Source: a virus | Length of the DNA: 64,000 nt | Strand: one strand, 5' to 3' | IMG/VR virus record: IMGVR_UViG_3300008259_004660 | Coordinates: 1 to 64,000 of that record | Shown: piece by piece, positions 1 to 6,768 of the stretch | How positions within the stretch are numbered: position 1 is the stretch's first letter | Layout of the letters: every line of letters begins with the position of its first letter | Notes under the pieces: generated by a model | The model's database searches: none | The model's input: only the letters and a program-made list of their open reading frames with translations | Told to the model about the DNA's origin: nothing | Made by a program: the position numbers and the translations under genes

Positions 1-37
1 TTAATTTGTATATATTATATATATTTGTATATAATAT

Positions 38-694
38 ATGGCAAAGAAACTTAAAGTAAAATTTGATGAGATACTAACTAGTCCATTGTTTGCTGGCGTT
101 CCTCCTAAATTTGTGAAGAAGGCGGCAACATTTTGTGAAGCAAAAGAATATCCTTCTGGCAGTCCCATTATAAATGAAGGAGAAAAAGGTGACTTTATGT
201 TCATTATACTTGATGGTCAAGTTGATGTACTAAAGGGACCAAAGAAAGTACATTTAGCAACACTAAGCAAAGGAGTGTTTCTTGGTGAAGGAGCATTAGT
301 AAGCAAAGCGCCGAGAAATGCAAGTATTGTTGCGAAGACAAATACTAAGGTTGCGGTTTTTGATCAAAAAGGATTTGATAAACTTTCAACGCTACATCCG
401 TGCATTCCTGTGACAATGATGAATGTTCATAATGAACGATGCAAAGACACAGTGAGAAAATTGAATGCCGCCAAATCAAAAGAATTTATGCTTATGGCAG
501 CAGTTGGTCTTGTATTGTTTGTGAAAAATTCACATTCAATTCTTCCTCCAAGCTTGCATCCTATGGCAGATCAACTTGCCGCACTCATTCCAGATCAAGT
601 TATGGCACTTGGTGGTCCCGCCGCCGCAGCACTTGGATTGAAACTAAAACAATTGGAAATGGGAGATATAGTCTCCAAGCTTGAAAAGATTTAA
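38..694 (+). CDS. Stand-alone cyclic-nucleotide-binding (CAP_ED) domain protein
   Basis: 218 aa. Residues about 15-115 form a cNMP-binding beta-roll: a 'GDFMFIILDGQVDV' strand pair and a phosphate-binding cassette, 'LGEGALVSKAPRNASIVA', that keeps both the Glu and the Arg which contact the cyclic phosphate and ribose in CRP/PKA-type domains. There is no helix-turn-helix, kinase or channel domain. The C-terminal 75 residues are helical and hydrophobic, rich in Ala, Leu and Pro, with a possible membrane or packing helix around 'FMLMAAVGLVLF'. It likely binds a cyclic mono- or small cyclic nucleotide. Its role in the phage is unknown; a ligand sponge or a virion-associated protein are both possible. 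The ATG follows an AT-rich run with no Shine-Dalgarno. The domain call is firm, the function is inference. Confidence 0.8.
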   Translation: MAKKLKVKFDEILTSPLFAGVPPKFVKKAATFCEAKEYPSGSPIINEGEKGDFMFIILDGQVDVLKGPKKVHLATLSKGVFLGEGALVSKAPRNASIVAKTNTKVAVFDQKGFDKLSTLHPCIPVTMMNVHNERCKDTVRKLNAAKSKEFMLMAAVGLVLFVKNSHSILPPSLHPMADQLAALIPDQVMALGGPAAAALGLKLKQLEMGDIVSKLEKI

Positions 695-704
695 TAAAAA
701 CTGC

Positions 705-732
705 TTGACCAGAACGAGTATATCTGTATAGT
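705..732 (+). promoter_or_regulatory. Sigma70-like promoter for the tRNA-Leu cluster
   Basis: TTGACC at 705-710, 16-nt spacer, TATAGT at 727-732 followed by TAT. It matches the promoter form repeated through this window. Predicted transcription would start near 739, 15 nt before the first tRNA. Confidence 0.7.
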
Positions 733-753
733 TATATTCGTTCTTTTAAATAT

Positions 754-837
754 GGGCGTGTGATGGAATGGCAGACATGTCAGTCTTAGAAGCTGATGCT
801 TAATTGCGTATGGGTTCAAGTCCCTTCGCGCCCACCA
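754..837 (+). tRNA. tRNA-Leu (anticodon TAG)
   Basis: The acceptor stem GGGCGTG pairs with CGCGCCC (one T-G pair). The anticodon arm TCAGT-CTTAGAA-GCTGA has TAG at positions 34-36, followed by a long class II variable arm. The T arm contains GGGTTCAAGTCCC. The discriminator is A and CCA is encoded. It reads CUN leucine codons. First gene of a tRNA-Leu trio behind a strong promoter. Confidence 0.93.
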
Positions 838-1142
838 TTTTTTTCTGGTCGTAAATACTTCAGGTCTCGTAAACCTGTTTGCTTAGTAGTGATGAATTCT
901 TACCGTAGAGCTAACGGTGGAAAAAACGAGTACCGTCTACTATCTCGACATTATGTTTTGGATAGGGAGTACATAGTTAGATGAAGTCATGAAAAGAGAA
1001 CCTAGCTGCTGGGTCATACCGCGAGATTACCAACTCAACAAGCAGTCAGAAAAGAAACAAGCACTGATATTGGGGATGACTCACCTGCTGATGAACCAAT
1101 AGCGCGGAGACGCAGGATCCTACCGCCAGTGCTTCACTTTAT
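838..1142 (+). ncRNA. Unexplained 305-base stretch between two tRNA-Leu genes, possible structured RNA
   Basis: No convincing protein gene lies here; the one long frame starts inside the upstream tRNA. Several local inverted repeats are visible: CAGGT/ACCTG with a 7-nt loop near 862-878, ACCGT/ACGGT near 903-919, ATTGG/CCAAT near 1070-1100, GCGG/CCGC near 1102-1125, and AAGCACTG/CAGTGCTT enclosing about 1058-1136. It should be co-transcribed with the tRNAs from the promoter at 705. It does not show the signature blocks of RNase P RNA, 4.5S RNA or a group I intron as far as I can see. It may be a phage RNA or a decayed tRNA/intergenic segment. Confidence 0.4.
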
Positions 1143-1228
1143 GGCCGTGTAGGAGAATTGGTATATCCAGGGGTCTCAAACACCCCCGTCGCAAGACATT
1201 GTCGGTTCGAGTCCGACCTCGGCTACCA
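1143..1228 (+). tRNA. tRNA-Leu (anticodon CAA)
   Basis: The anticodon stem-loop GGGGT-CTCAAAC-ACCCC gives anticodon CAA (reads UUG). It has a long variable arm and the T arm GTCGG-TTCGAGT-CCGAC. The acceptor stem GGCCGTG/CTCGGCT has a terminal G-T pair and one T-T mismatch. CCA is encoded at 1226-1228. Second of the tRNA-Leu trio. Confidence 0.9.
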
Positions 1229-1293
1229 TTATAATAAGCGAAAAACTAAAAATTTTCTGCGTTTTAGTATGTCGGTTCGATACTTATTAGTAT

Positions 1294-2184
1294 ATGAATA
1301 ACGAATACATTATTGAAGTAGTAAAAAATTCTTCATCAATTGCAAATGCAATGGAAAAGCTCAATGAAGGAAGAAGATTTGTAAAAAGAAAAATTGAGGA
1401 ATTATCAATTGATACAAGTCATATGACCGGTCAAGCATGGACTAGTGGAAAAACCGTAATGCAAGATTCCCGACTATCCAAGTATAGTAAGGAAGAAATT
1501 TTTTCTGAAGATTCTCCCTGCTCAAATTCTTATGTTAGAAAATTGGTTTTGAAGAATAAACTAAAAGAATACAAATGCGAGTCCTGTGAATTAGTCAATT
1601 GGAAAAATCAAAATATAAATTTACAATTGGACCATATCAATGGAAATAGGAAGGACAATAGATTGGAAAACTTGAGATGGCTGTGTCCGAACTGCCATTC
1701 CCAGACATCCACATTCTGCTCCAGAAATGTAAAAAGCAAAAGATATTCCGATGAACTTATAATCAGTTTATGTAAGAAGCACGGAAATGTCCGTGGGGTG
1801 GTAGAAGAACTTGGATGCAATCCTCGTTTATATGGAAGAATAAAACGACTTGCCAAAGAAAATGGAATAGAGTTTCCAAATCAATATGGTCAGGGAAAAG
1901 TCGCAAGAGAAAAACAAACCAAAGCCGCAAACGAAAAGCAAAAAAGTGAATATTCTGCCAAGAATAAATCAAAAGAATGGCTGGAAAAAATAGGGATGGC
2001 GAACAGAAGAGTTGAGAGACCATCCAAAGAGGACTTGACAAAACTGATAGAATCTGTTCCAATAGAGACCATAGGAAAACAATATGGAGTATCTGGAAAC
2101 GCAGTAAGAAAATGGTGTAAAACTTATGGAATACAGCCAAAACCAGTAGGGTATTGGCAAAAGAAACAATTTGGAAAAATTTAG
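1294..2184 (+). CDS. HNH homing-type endonuclease with C-terminal HTH
   Basis: 296 aa. A zinc-ribbon HNH core lies at about residues 90-140: CESC, then LDHINGN with the catalytic His and Asn, then LENLRWLCPNCH. The N-terminus looks like a small helical DNA-reading segment and the C-terminus (about 250-285) has a helix-turn-helix, 'IGKQYGVSGNAVRKW'. This layout is typical of free-standing homing endonucleases of phages, which cut DNA near their own site and spread by repair. It sits between tRNA-Leu(CAA) and tRNA-Leu(TAA), a common location for such elements. The catalytic residues look intact, in contrast to the related protein at 41115-41729. Confidence 0.87.
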   Translation: MNNEYIIEVVKNSSSIANAMEKLNEGRRFVKRKIEELSIDTSHMTGQAWTSGKTVMQDSRLSKYSKEEIFSEDSPCSNSYVRKLVLKNKLKEYKCESCELVNWKNQNINLQLDHINGNRKDNRLENLRWLCPNCHSQTSTFCSRNVKSKRYSDELIISLCKKHGNVRGVVEELGCNPRLYGRIKRLAKENGIEFPNQYGQGKVAREKQTKAANEKQKSEYSAKNKSKEWLEKIGMANRRVERPSKEDLTKLIESVPIETIGKQYGVSGNAVRKWCKTYGIQPKPVGYWQKKQFGKI

Positions 2185-2188
2185 ATAT

Positions 2189-2276
2189 GGCCGTATGGTG
2201 GAACTGGATATACACTGGAGACTTAAAATCTCCCGCCTGAAAAGGATTGAGGGTTCAAATCCCTCTGCGGCTACCA
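2189..2276 (+). tRNA. tRNA-Leu (anticodon TAA)
   Basis: The anticodon arm GGAGA-CTTAAAA-TCTCC carries TAA (reads UUA). Class II variable arm, T arm with GAGGG-TTCAAAT-CCCTC, acceptor GGCCGTA/TGCGGCT and encoded CCA at 2274-2276. It starts 4 nt after the stop of the HNH gene. Third tRNA-Leu isoacceptor in the cluster. Confidence 0.93.
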
Positions 2277-2282
2277 ATTTTT

Positions 2283-2444
2283 ATGTTAAAATCATTCTGG
2301 CGTATTTGGGCAAAAGCCCTTGGAGAAAAAGCAAGTGCTGATAACTGCGAAGCAGATACCGTCGCTGTTGTTCGCACACTCATTGTGTTGTGTTATATCA
2401 TAACGAACATATTCATTGTTGCTGGTGTGATTAGACATTGGTGA
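2283..2444 (+). CDS. Small single-pass membrane protein
   Basis: 53 aa. An N-terminal amphipathic part (WRIWAKALGEK, then acidic) is followed by a hydrophobic helix, 'LIVLCYIITNIFIVAGVI', and a short RHW tail. It resembles small conserved membrane proteins of large T4-like phages by pattern, but no function is known. I chose the internal ATG at 2283 because earlier in-frame codons lie inside the tRNA. Its TGA stop falls within a 16-bp palindrome. Confidence 0.65.
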   Translation: MLKSFWRIWAKALGEKASADNCEADTVAVVRTLIVLCYIITNIFIVAGVIRHW

Positions 2445-2456
2445 GTATATACTCAC
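2441..2456. promoter_or_regulatory. Perfect 16-bp palindrome, operator candidate
   Basis: GTGAGTATATACTCAC is a perfect palindrome overlapping the stop codon of the 53-aa gene. Just downstream, near 2466-2484, there is a second inverted repeat, ATTTGTAA-TTT-TTACAAAT. Both precede the Ig-like gene pair. They could be binding sites for a dimeric regulator or simple AT-rich symmetry. Confidence 0.4.
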
Positions 2457-2534
2457 ATATGTGATATTTGTAATTTTTACAAATTTTTTACAAATATTTT
2501 TGTATTTATTGTTAGGATACATTAAATATTACAT

Positions 2535-2885
2535 ATGAAAAAAATACTATCTGTTATACTATTGTCGGTTATATCATCTCTCGGTTTGGCTGCTCAAACG
2601 CCACCAAATCCAGACGTATCTGAGACAGTTTTTACTAATACAAAAGTCACACTAAGTGTTACTGCTGATGGTACTTCTCCAATCACATACACTTGGTTCA
2701 AAAACAATGTTCAAGTTGCTACTGGAACATCGTTGGTTTTCAATAGTATTCAAACCGCTGACGCGGGCGTGTATAAAGTGACTGCTTCAAACACCGTTGG
2801 TTCAGCTGAAAGTAACAATGCGACATTGGTGGTAATTGTTCCAGTTGCACCATCAAATGTTAAGATCACAATAATCAAAGGATGA
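2535..2885 (+). CDS. Secreted Ig-like domain protein
   Basis: 116 aa. An N-terminal signal peptide (KKILSVILLSVISSLGLAAQ, cleavage likely after the Ala-Ala) is followed by one immunoglobulin I-set-like domain: 'VTLSVTADGTSPITYTWFKN', then 'ADAGVYKVTASNTVGSAES', the classic Trp and D-x-G-x-Y positions. Ig-like domains in phages usually decorate virions and bind surface sugars, but a signal peptide is unusual for a virion part and suggests export from the infected cell. The next gene starts inside its stop codon (ATGA), so the two are translationally coupled. Confidence 0.75.
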   Translation: MKKILSVILLSVISSLGLAAQTPPNPDVSETVFTNTKVTLSVTADGTSPITYTWFKNNVQVATGTSLVFNSIQTADAGVYKVTASNTVGSAESNNATLVVIVPVAPSNVKITIIKG

Positions 2886-3490
2886 AGTTTCTTCTAATAG
2901 CGGCACTAATTTTTACATCTGTATGTTATTCACAAATAACTAGTGTCCGCACGATATTCCCTGAAAAAGAGTATACAATTAGCTCAAAAGATCAGCAGGT
3001 ATTGATAAACGTTATATCCAAACCAAATACGGTTGTTAAAATAGTCGTTCCGTTTGAAACGAGAGAAATTTTTAGAACTGGAACTACCATATATGGAAAC
3101 AGTTTAACAGACGGAACGGTTTGGATATCGGGACAAACGGGAGTCAGAATTGTGAATTCCGATAATGCTTTTAGAACAAAAGCGTTGGGATCGCGGTGGA
3201 CTCTTACAAAAATTTCCGCCAATTTTTGGATATTGAACGGAGATTTATATAGCGTTGAATTGGAAGCATATGTTGGAGATGATGTTACGATACGAGCAAA
3301 AGTAGATCCTTTGGCTACTTCACCATTAACATTCACTTGGTACAAAAACGGAATTGTTTTGCAAGGAAAAACTCAAGCCAGTTTAAAAATAAACGGCGCA
3401 CAAATATCAGATTCTGGAAATTATAAAGTTGACGTTAGAAATGATATGGGATATGCTAACAGTGAAATTACAAGTTTAATTGTCAGATAA
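2882..3490 (+). CDS. Secreted protein with C-terminal Ig-like domain
   Basis: 202 aa. Signal peptide (KFLLIAALIFTSVCYSQ), a central beta-rich region of about 100 aa without a recognised fold, and a C-terminal Ig-like domain ('TFTWYKNGIV', then 'SDSGNYKVDVRNDMGYANS') homologous to the one in the preceding gene. The pair may work together at the host envelope or outside the cell. The start overlaps the upstream stop by 4 nt and has AAAGG just before it. Confidence 0.7.
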   Translation: MKFLLIAALIFTSVCYSQITSVRTIFPEKEYTISSKDQQVLINVISKPNTVVKIVVPFETREIFRTGTTIYGNSLTDGTVWISGQTGVRIVNSDNAFRTKALGSRWTLTKISANFWILNGDLYSVELEAYVGDDVTIRAKVDPLATSPLTFTWYKNGIVLQGKTQASLKINGAQISDSGNYKVDVRNDMGYANSEITSLIVR

Positions 3491-3495
3491 TTTTC

Positions 3496-3717
3496 ATGAA
3501 AAAGGTTATAAAACGAGCTGTACTAGATAACAGTATAGCACTAACAATAGTTTACACGGTCGGTCATATCATCATCGCCGCACTTTGCAACTATTTCATA
3601 ACTGGTGCGCGGTGGGATTTGGCTACATTAGATGCCGTCGTAGAACCATGTATTAATGGAGTGTGGTTTTATATCTTGCATAAGATATATAAAAAGTATA
3701 AATCAAATAGTTATTGA
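3496..3717 (+). CDS. DUF2061-like small membrane protein
   Basis: 73 aa. Two hydrophobic helices ('ALTIVYTVGHIIIAALCNYFI' and 'VVEPCINGVWFYILHKI') with a basic tail. The second-helix pattern (E-P-x(7)-Y-x-L-H-x-I) is like DUF2061 membrane proteins. Function unknown. Its TGA stop lies inside the -35 box of the next promoter. Confidence 0.55.
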   Translation: MKKVIKRAVLDNSIALTIVYTVGHIIIAALCNYFITGARWDLATLDAVVEPCINGVWFYILHKIYKKYKSNSY

Positions 3718-3742
3718 CTTCTTATAATTAAAGAGTCATAGT
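3714..3742 (+). promoter_or_regulatory. Sigma70-like promoter overlapping a stop codon
   Basis: TTGACT 3714-3719, 17-nt spacer, CATAGT 3737-3742 followed by TAT. The TGA stop of the upstream gene is at 3715-3717. It drives the 23-codon gene at 3801, which unusually has a leader with a Shine-Dalgarno. Confidence 0.7.
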
Positions 3743-3800
3743 TATACATTCAACAGTCATCAAACCCTAGGGTCGATGACTTTAAGACAGGAGACATACT

Positions 3801-3872
3801 ATGGTAACCGCTGTAGCATGTTTGGCCTTATTGGGATTAGTCATCATATTTGATCAAGACTATAACCGATAA
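3801..3872 (+). CDS. 23-aa hydrophobic peptide
   Basis: A tiny gene between a promoter (3714) and a terminator (3900), so it is a complete single-gene unit. Sequence: a hydrophobic N-terminal helix (VTAVACLALLGLVIIF) and a polar tail (DQDYNR). It is preceded by CAGGAGACATACT, one of the few clear Shine-Dalgarno sequences in the window. A small membrane peptide that might alter the host membrane or a membrane protein. Alternatively the transcript is a small RNA and the frame is fortuitous. Confidence 0.55.
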   Translation: MVTAVACLALLGLVIIFDQDYNR

Positions 3873-3899
3873 GACCAATACTAAAAAAGAAAAACCGTA

Positions 3900-3932
3900 A
3901 GAGGATGGGCTAAAATCCATCCTCTTTTTTTC
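3900..3932 (+). terminator. Rho-independent terminator
   Basis: Stem AGAGGATGG/CCATCCTCT with an 8-nt loop, followed by six or more T. It ends the 3801-3872 unit. Confidence 0.85.
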
Positions 3933-3978
3933 TGCCTACATTTCATGCTAATATAAATCAAACATATATTTATAGAAT

Positions 3979-4419
3979 ATGTCAATTATTCCGGGGCCAA
4001 ACAACGAACTAATAACAGGTTCTCTTCCAACTCAATATGGAGCAACTTCAAATTATGTTCAGTCAAATACAGGTAGCATTACTATAGCAAGTTCTGCTAC
4101 AACTCCTGCGAATATAGTGTCAGTTAGCATTACAACAACAGGAAACCCTGTTTATGTTTCATGTTCTGGTGATGCAAATAATGCAACTGGTGGAGGATGG
4201 TGTATAATTCGACTTTACAGAGGAGATACTGCAATTGGAAAACCATTGCAAACTGAAAGTTCAGCGAATAACGAGAATAATCCATTTGGAATATCTTGTA
4301 TAGATAACCCGTCAGCAGGAACATATACATATTCTTTGAAAGTAACTTCAATAAATGGTAGCAATTTCACATTTGGAGAAGCGGACGGTCCAAATTTAAC
4401 AGTATTTGAAATAAGATAA
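3979..4419 (+). CDS. Putative virion/appendage protein with IPGPNNELIT N-terminus
   Basis: 146 aa, beta-rich, rich in Ser, Thr, Asn and Gly, no signal peptide. The N-terminal stretch (SIIPGPNNELITGSL) is shared with the protein at 6167-6760 and is likely a common attachment or assembly tag. The rest resembles a small jelly-roll-type sandwich ('PVYVSCSGDANN', 'TYTYSLKVTS'). The ATG is 5 nt after ATATTTAT, the proposed late motif. Probably a tail or capsid decoration; exact role unknown. Confidence 0.55.
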   Translation: MSIIPGPNNELITGSLPTQYGATSNYVQSNTGSITIASSATTPANIVSVSITTTGNPVYVSCSGDANNATGGGWCIIRLYRGDTAIGKPLQTESSANNENNPFGISCIDNPSAGTYTYSLKVTSINGSNFTFGEADGPNLTVFEIR

Positions 4420-4424
4420 AACAT

Positions 4425-4868
4425 ATGAGCGATACAACAACATATACATGGAAAATAGCAGCATTGGAAGCATATGCAACACAAAGTTCTTACCTTGATG
4501 TCGTATACAATATTCATTGGAGATATAATGCAACCACAGGAAGTTATTCTGCGGAGTGCTATGGAGTGCAGTCTGTCTCTCCATACAACCCAGATAGTGG
4601 ATCATTTATTCCATACGATCAACTTACAAAAGATATTGTAGTTGGTTGGTTAGTTGGATCTATGGGAGAAGAAAGAGTAAATAATTTGACAGCAAGTTTG
4701 GATACAGATATTGAAAATCAAATCAAGCCAGTAACGTTGATGCTTCAAGCGCCTTGGGATATTCCTCCAACTCCAACACCAACGCCAACACCAGATCTAA
4801 CAGCGACTCCAACTCCAATGCCAACAATGATACCGCCAATAGATCCAACAACAACACCGATTCCATAA
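4425..4868 (+). CDS. Structural-like protein with Pro-Thr-rich C-terminus
   Basis: 147 aa. The N-terminal 105 aa form a globular part ('TYTWKIAALEAYATQSSYLDVVYNI', 'SVSPYNPDSGSFIPYDQL') that recalls phage proteins of about this size with an 'IHW.Y.A..G' pattern. The last 40 aa are PT-rich (PTPTPTPTP, then PIDPTTTPIP). The same type of PT stalk appears in the 42-47 kb genes. It lies 5 nt after the preceding gene and is likely co-expressed with it as a virion component. Function unproven. Confidence 0.55.
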   Translation: MSDTTTYTWKIAALEAYATQSSYLDVVYNIHWRYNATTGSYSAECYGVQSVSPYNPDSGSFIPYDQLTKDIVVGWLVGSMGEERVNNLTASLDTDIENQIKPVTLMLQAPWDIPPTPTPTPTPDLTATPTPMPTMIPPIDPTTTPIP

Positions 4869-4907
4869 AGAGTAGTATAATCAATTAAAACCTAAACACC
4901 AAAAAAT

Positions 4908-5558
4908 ATGCCAACAACAACATACACATCAAATGGTACATTTCATGTAACAGGATCCTCGCTAGCAGTAACAATGTCTTGCGTGGGTGCTGGAGGAAAC
5001 GGAAGCTCCGCAGGAAACGGGGGATCGGGAGGTGCATATGCACAATCATATAGAACACTGTATACAGGATCATATGCAGTTTATGTAGGACAAGCTACAG
5101 CAACCGATGGCGGAAATTCATATATTCTGTCTGGTTCAAATAATATTGTTATTATTCGTGCGCCGGGCGGAAAGCAAGACGGAACAATTGACCATCAAGA
5201 AACTTTGTTAACTGGAAGCAAATATGCTTATTACGGCGGAAGAGGATGCCCAGACTTCTTGGGATACTCCAGCTATAACGGAAGTGGTGGTGGTCAAGCA
5301 GGCAGTATTGACGGCAATGGCCAAGATGGTCAAAGTGCATTTTTCTCAACAACATCAGCACCAGCATCTGGTGGATATGCTTATAGTGGGGCAGGGGCGG
5401 GTGGTGATGGCGCGTATTATCGCGCAGGATCAACCACAAATGGTGTTATAGCTGCAACCGCCGGTACAATTCCGGGCGGCGGTGGTGGTGGATCGTATGA
5501 CTATGGTACAAACACCTCGGGTGCTGGAGCCAGAGGGATTGTTACAATCGCATACTAA
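4908..5558 (+). CDS. Glycine-rich tail fibre/appendage-like protein
   Basis: 216 aa, very Gly/Ser/Tyr-rich with repeated GGxG turns (GAGGNGSSAGNGGSGGAYA, GAGAGGDGAYY, IPGGGGGGSYDYG). This is typical of glycine-rich domains in phage tail fibres and tip adhesins, which form polyglycine sandwich or beta-helix-like surfaces. The N-terminus 'TTTYTSNGTFHVTG' matches the start of such modules. Followed by a terminator at 5580. Likely a surface-exposed adhesin. Confidence 0.6.
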   Translation: MPTTTYTSNGTFHVTGSSLAVTMSCVGAGGNGSSAGNGGSGGAYAQSYRTLYTGSYAVYVGQATATDGGNSYILSGSNNIVIIRAPGGKQDGTIDHQETLLTGSKYAYYGGRGCPDFLGYSSYNGSGGGQAGSIDGNGQDGQSAFFSTTSAPASGGYAYSGAGAGGDGAYYRAGSTTNGVIAATAGTIPGGGGGGSYDYGTNTSGAGARGIVTIAY

Positions 5559-5579
5559 AAAAGAAATATATTCAAAATC

Positions 5580-5608
5580 AAAAAGCCCACCGAAAGGTGG
5601 GCTTTTTT
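5580..5608. terminator. Bidirectional rho-independent terminator
   Basis: AAAAAGCCCACC-GAAA-GGTGGGCTTTTTT, a GNRA-type loop with T tracts on both strands. It separates the plus-strand gene ending at 5558 from the minus-strand gene ending at 5615. Confidence 0.9.
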
Positions 5609-5614
5609 GTCGTA

Positions 5615-6094
5615 TTAATTTTTGAATTTGTAGATCATAACATCTCCATCATAATTGTGAAATGCAACTTCAATTAGTCGTTCCACAATTCTCCAATCTC
5701 CACCGCCAAGCCCACATCCCATAAGATACGGAAATCCTACATTTGGAATAGGAAAATCATTCTCACATTCAATAAGATAATTCTTCATTCCTTCAAGTGA
5801 ATCGTATAATGCATTGTAATTTGTTTGGCGTTTTCCTTTTCCATATAAAGTTTGACCATATAAGTTAAAAACTTTTTTGATCTGTCCGTCCAGATGGCAA
5901 AAACTATAACTTCCAAGAATGGCTTTACCATCCTTATAAGCCATAGTATCAGCATGATATGCTTTGGGATACATTTCCTTGATACTTTTAGCTATACCTG
6001 CTCCAAATGTATTTTGGCAATTAGCCTGATGTCCAATTACATCAACATCGTCGGCGGTTAATAGATTACCGTCCTTATAGATTAGACTTTTCAT
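5615..6094 (-). CDS. Macro domain protein (ADP-ribose-1''-phosphate phosphatase-like)
   Basis: 159 aa, a single macro domain over its full length. 'VIGHQANCQNTFGAGIAKSIKEMYP' is the ADP-ribose-binding block (N-x-x-G-x-G-I-A), and 'GFPYLMGCGLGGGDW' is the second ligand loop (hGxGxxGG). This layout is closest to the Poa1p/ALC1-like branch, which acts on ADP-ribose-1''-phosphate or binds free ADP-ribose. It could recycle RNA-repair by-products, remove ADP-ribosylation or sequester NAD-derived signals. It has its own minus-strand promoter. The phosphoesterase, cREC and SLOG genes of the same strand lie just upstream (6769-8282). Confidence 0.83.
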   Translation of the reverse strand: MKSLIYKDGNLLTADDVDVIGHQANCQNTFGAGIAKSIKEMYPKAYHADTMAYKDGKAILGSYSFCHLDGQIKKVFNLYGQTLYGKGKRQTNYNALYDSLEGMKNYLIECENDFPIPNVGFPYLMGCGLGGGDWRIVERLIEVAFHNYDGDVMIYKFKN

Positions 6095-6101
6095 GCACTT
6101 T

Positions 6102-6130
6102 ATTGAACATCAAATATACTGATATGTCAA
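6102..6130 (-). promoter_or_regulatory. Minus-strand promoter of the macro domain gene
   Basis: On the minus strand TTGACA (6130-6125), 17-nt spacer, TTCAAT (6107-6102), then the ATG 7 nt later at 6094. The same near-leaderless geometry is seen for plus-strand genes. Confidence 0.6.
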
Positions 6131-6166
6131 GGTGTAATAGGTATTTTCTATATATTTATTGTTAAT

Positions 6167-6760
6167 ATGAGCTTACCTATTATTCCCGGACCAAATAACG
6201 AGTTGATTACACAATCACTGGCCGTACCTCCGCAATATCCAACATTTGCCGATAGTTCTTCATTTGCAGAGACGGCTTCTTTTGTCAAGCACTATTGGGG
6301 AACATGGTATAGTACAGATATACAAACGGCGTCTTTATTAAATACTGCATATCCAGTTACAGTTAATACTGTTGGGGGAGATTTTGATGGATTTTACATC
6401 TCTGGTAGTAATGGTAGCACGGTCAGTGGAAGTACAATCGTTATACCAAAAACAGGCACATACGATTTTCAATTTTCTCTTCAATTACATAACACAGGAG
6501 GCGGTGGAGCTTCTTCCGCAATCAACATATGGTTGGTAGTAAATGGATCCGCTGTACCATATTCAAATACACAAGTGTCTGTGAATGCCAACTCTCCATA
6601 TGTTGTGGCCGCGTGGGACTTTATGGGATCGTACAATTCTGGAGATAAGCTTCAATTGATGTGGTCAACGACACATGCAAATAACAGAATTGAAACACTA
6701 CCGTCGGCATCTCCACACCCAGAAACACCATCGGTAATATTCACTATAATGCAACTATAA
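6167..6760 (+). CDS. Putative virion decoration/fibre protein with IPGPNNELIT N-terminus
   Basis: 197 aa. The N-terminus SLPIIPGPNNELITQSL repeats the tag of 3979-4419. Residues about 50-197 look like a C1q/TNF-type jelly roll: 'TVNTVGGDFDGFYISG', 'IVIPKTGTYDFQFSLQL', 'INIWLVVNGSAVPYSN', 'SYNSGDKLQLMWS'. Such domains form trimers at fibre tips or capsid surfaces in phages. ATATTTAT ends 7 nt before the ATG, in line with late expression. Specific position in the virion unknown. Confidence 0.6.
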   Translation: MSLPIIPGPNNELITQSLAVPPQYPTFADSSSFAETASFVKHYWGTWYSTDIQTASLLNTAYPVTVNTVGGDFDGFYISGSNGSTVSGSTIVIPKTGTYDFQFSLQLHNTGGGGASSAINIWLVVNGSAVPYSNTQVSVNANSPYVVAAWDFMGSYNSGDKLQLMWSTTHANNRIETLPSASPHPETPSVIFTIMQL

Positions 6761-6768
6761 TGTCCTAA

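Noticed and set aside
862-878. CAGGT-CTCGTAA-ACCTG stem-loop looking like a tRNA anticodon arm (CGT, Thr)
   Set aside because: No acceptor, D or T arm at the right distances; at most a tRNA relic.
796-984. 62-codon frame after the first tRNA
   Set aside because: It begins inside tRNA-Leu(TAG), has no homology-like features and lies in a probable RNA region.
1085-1100. CTGATGA, the core word of hammerhead ribozymes
   Set aside because: The required GAAA after stem II and the matching helices are absent.
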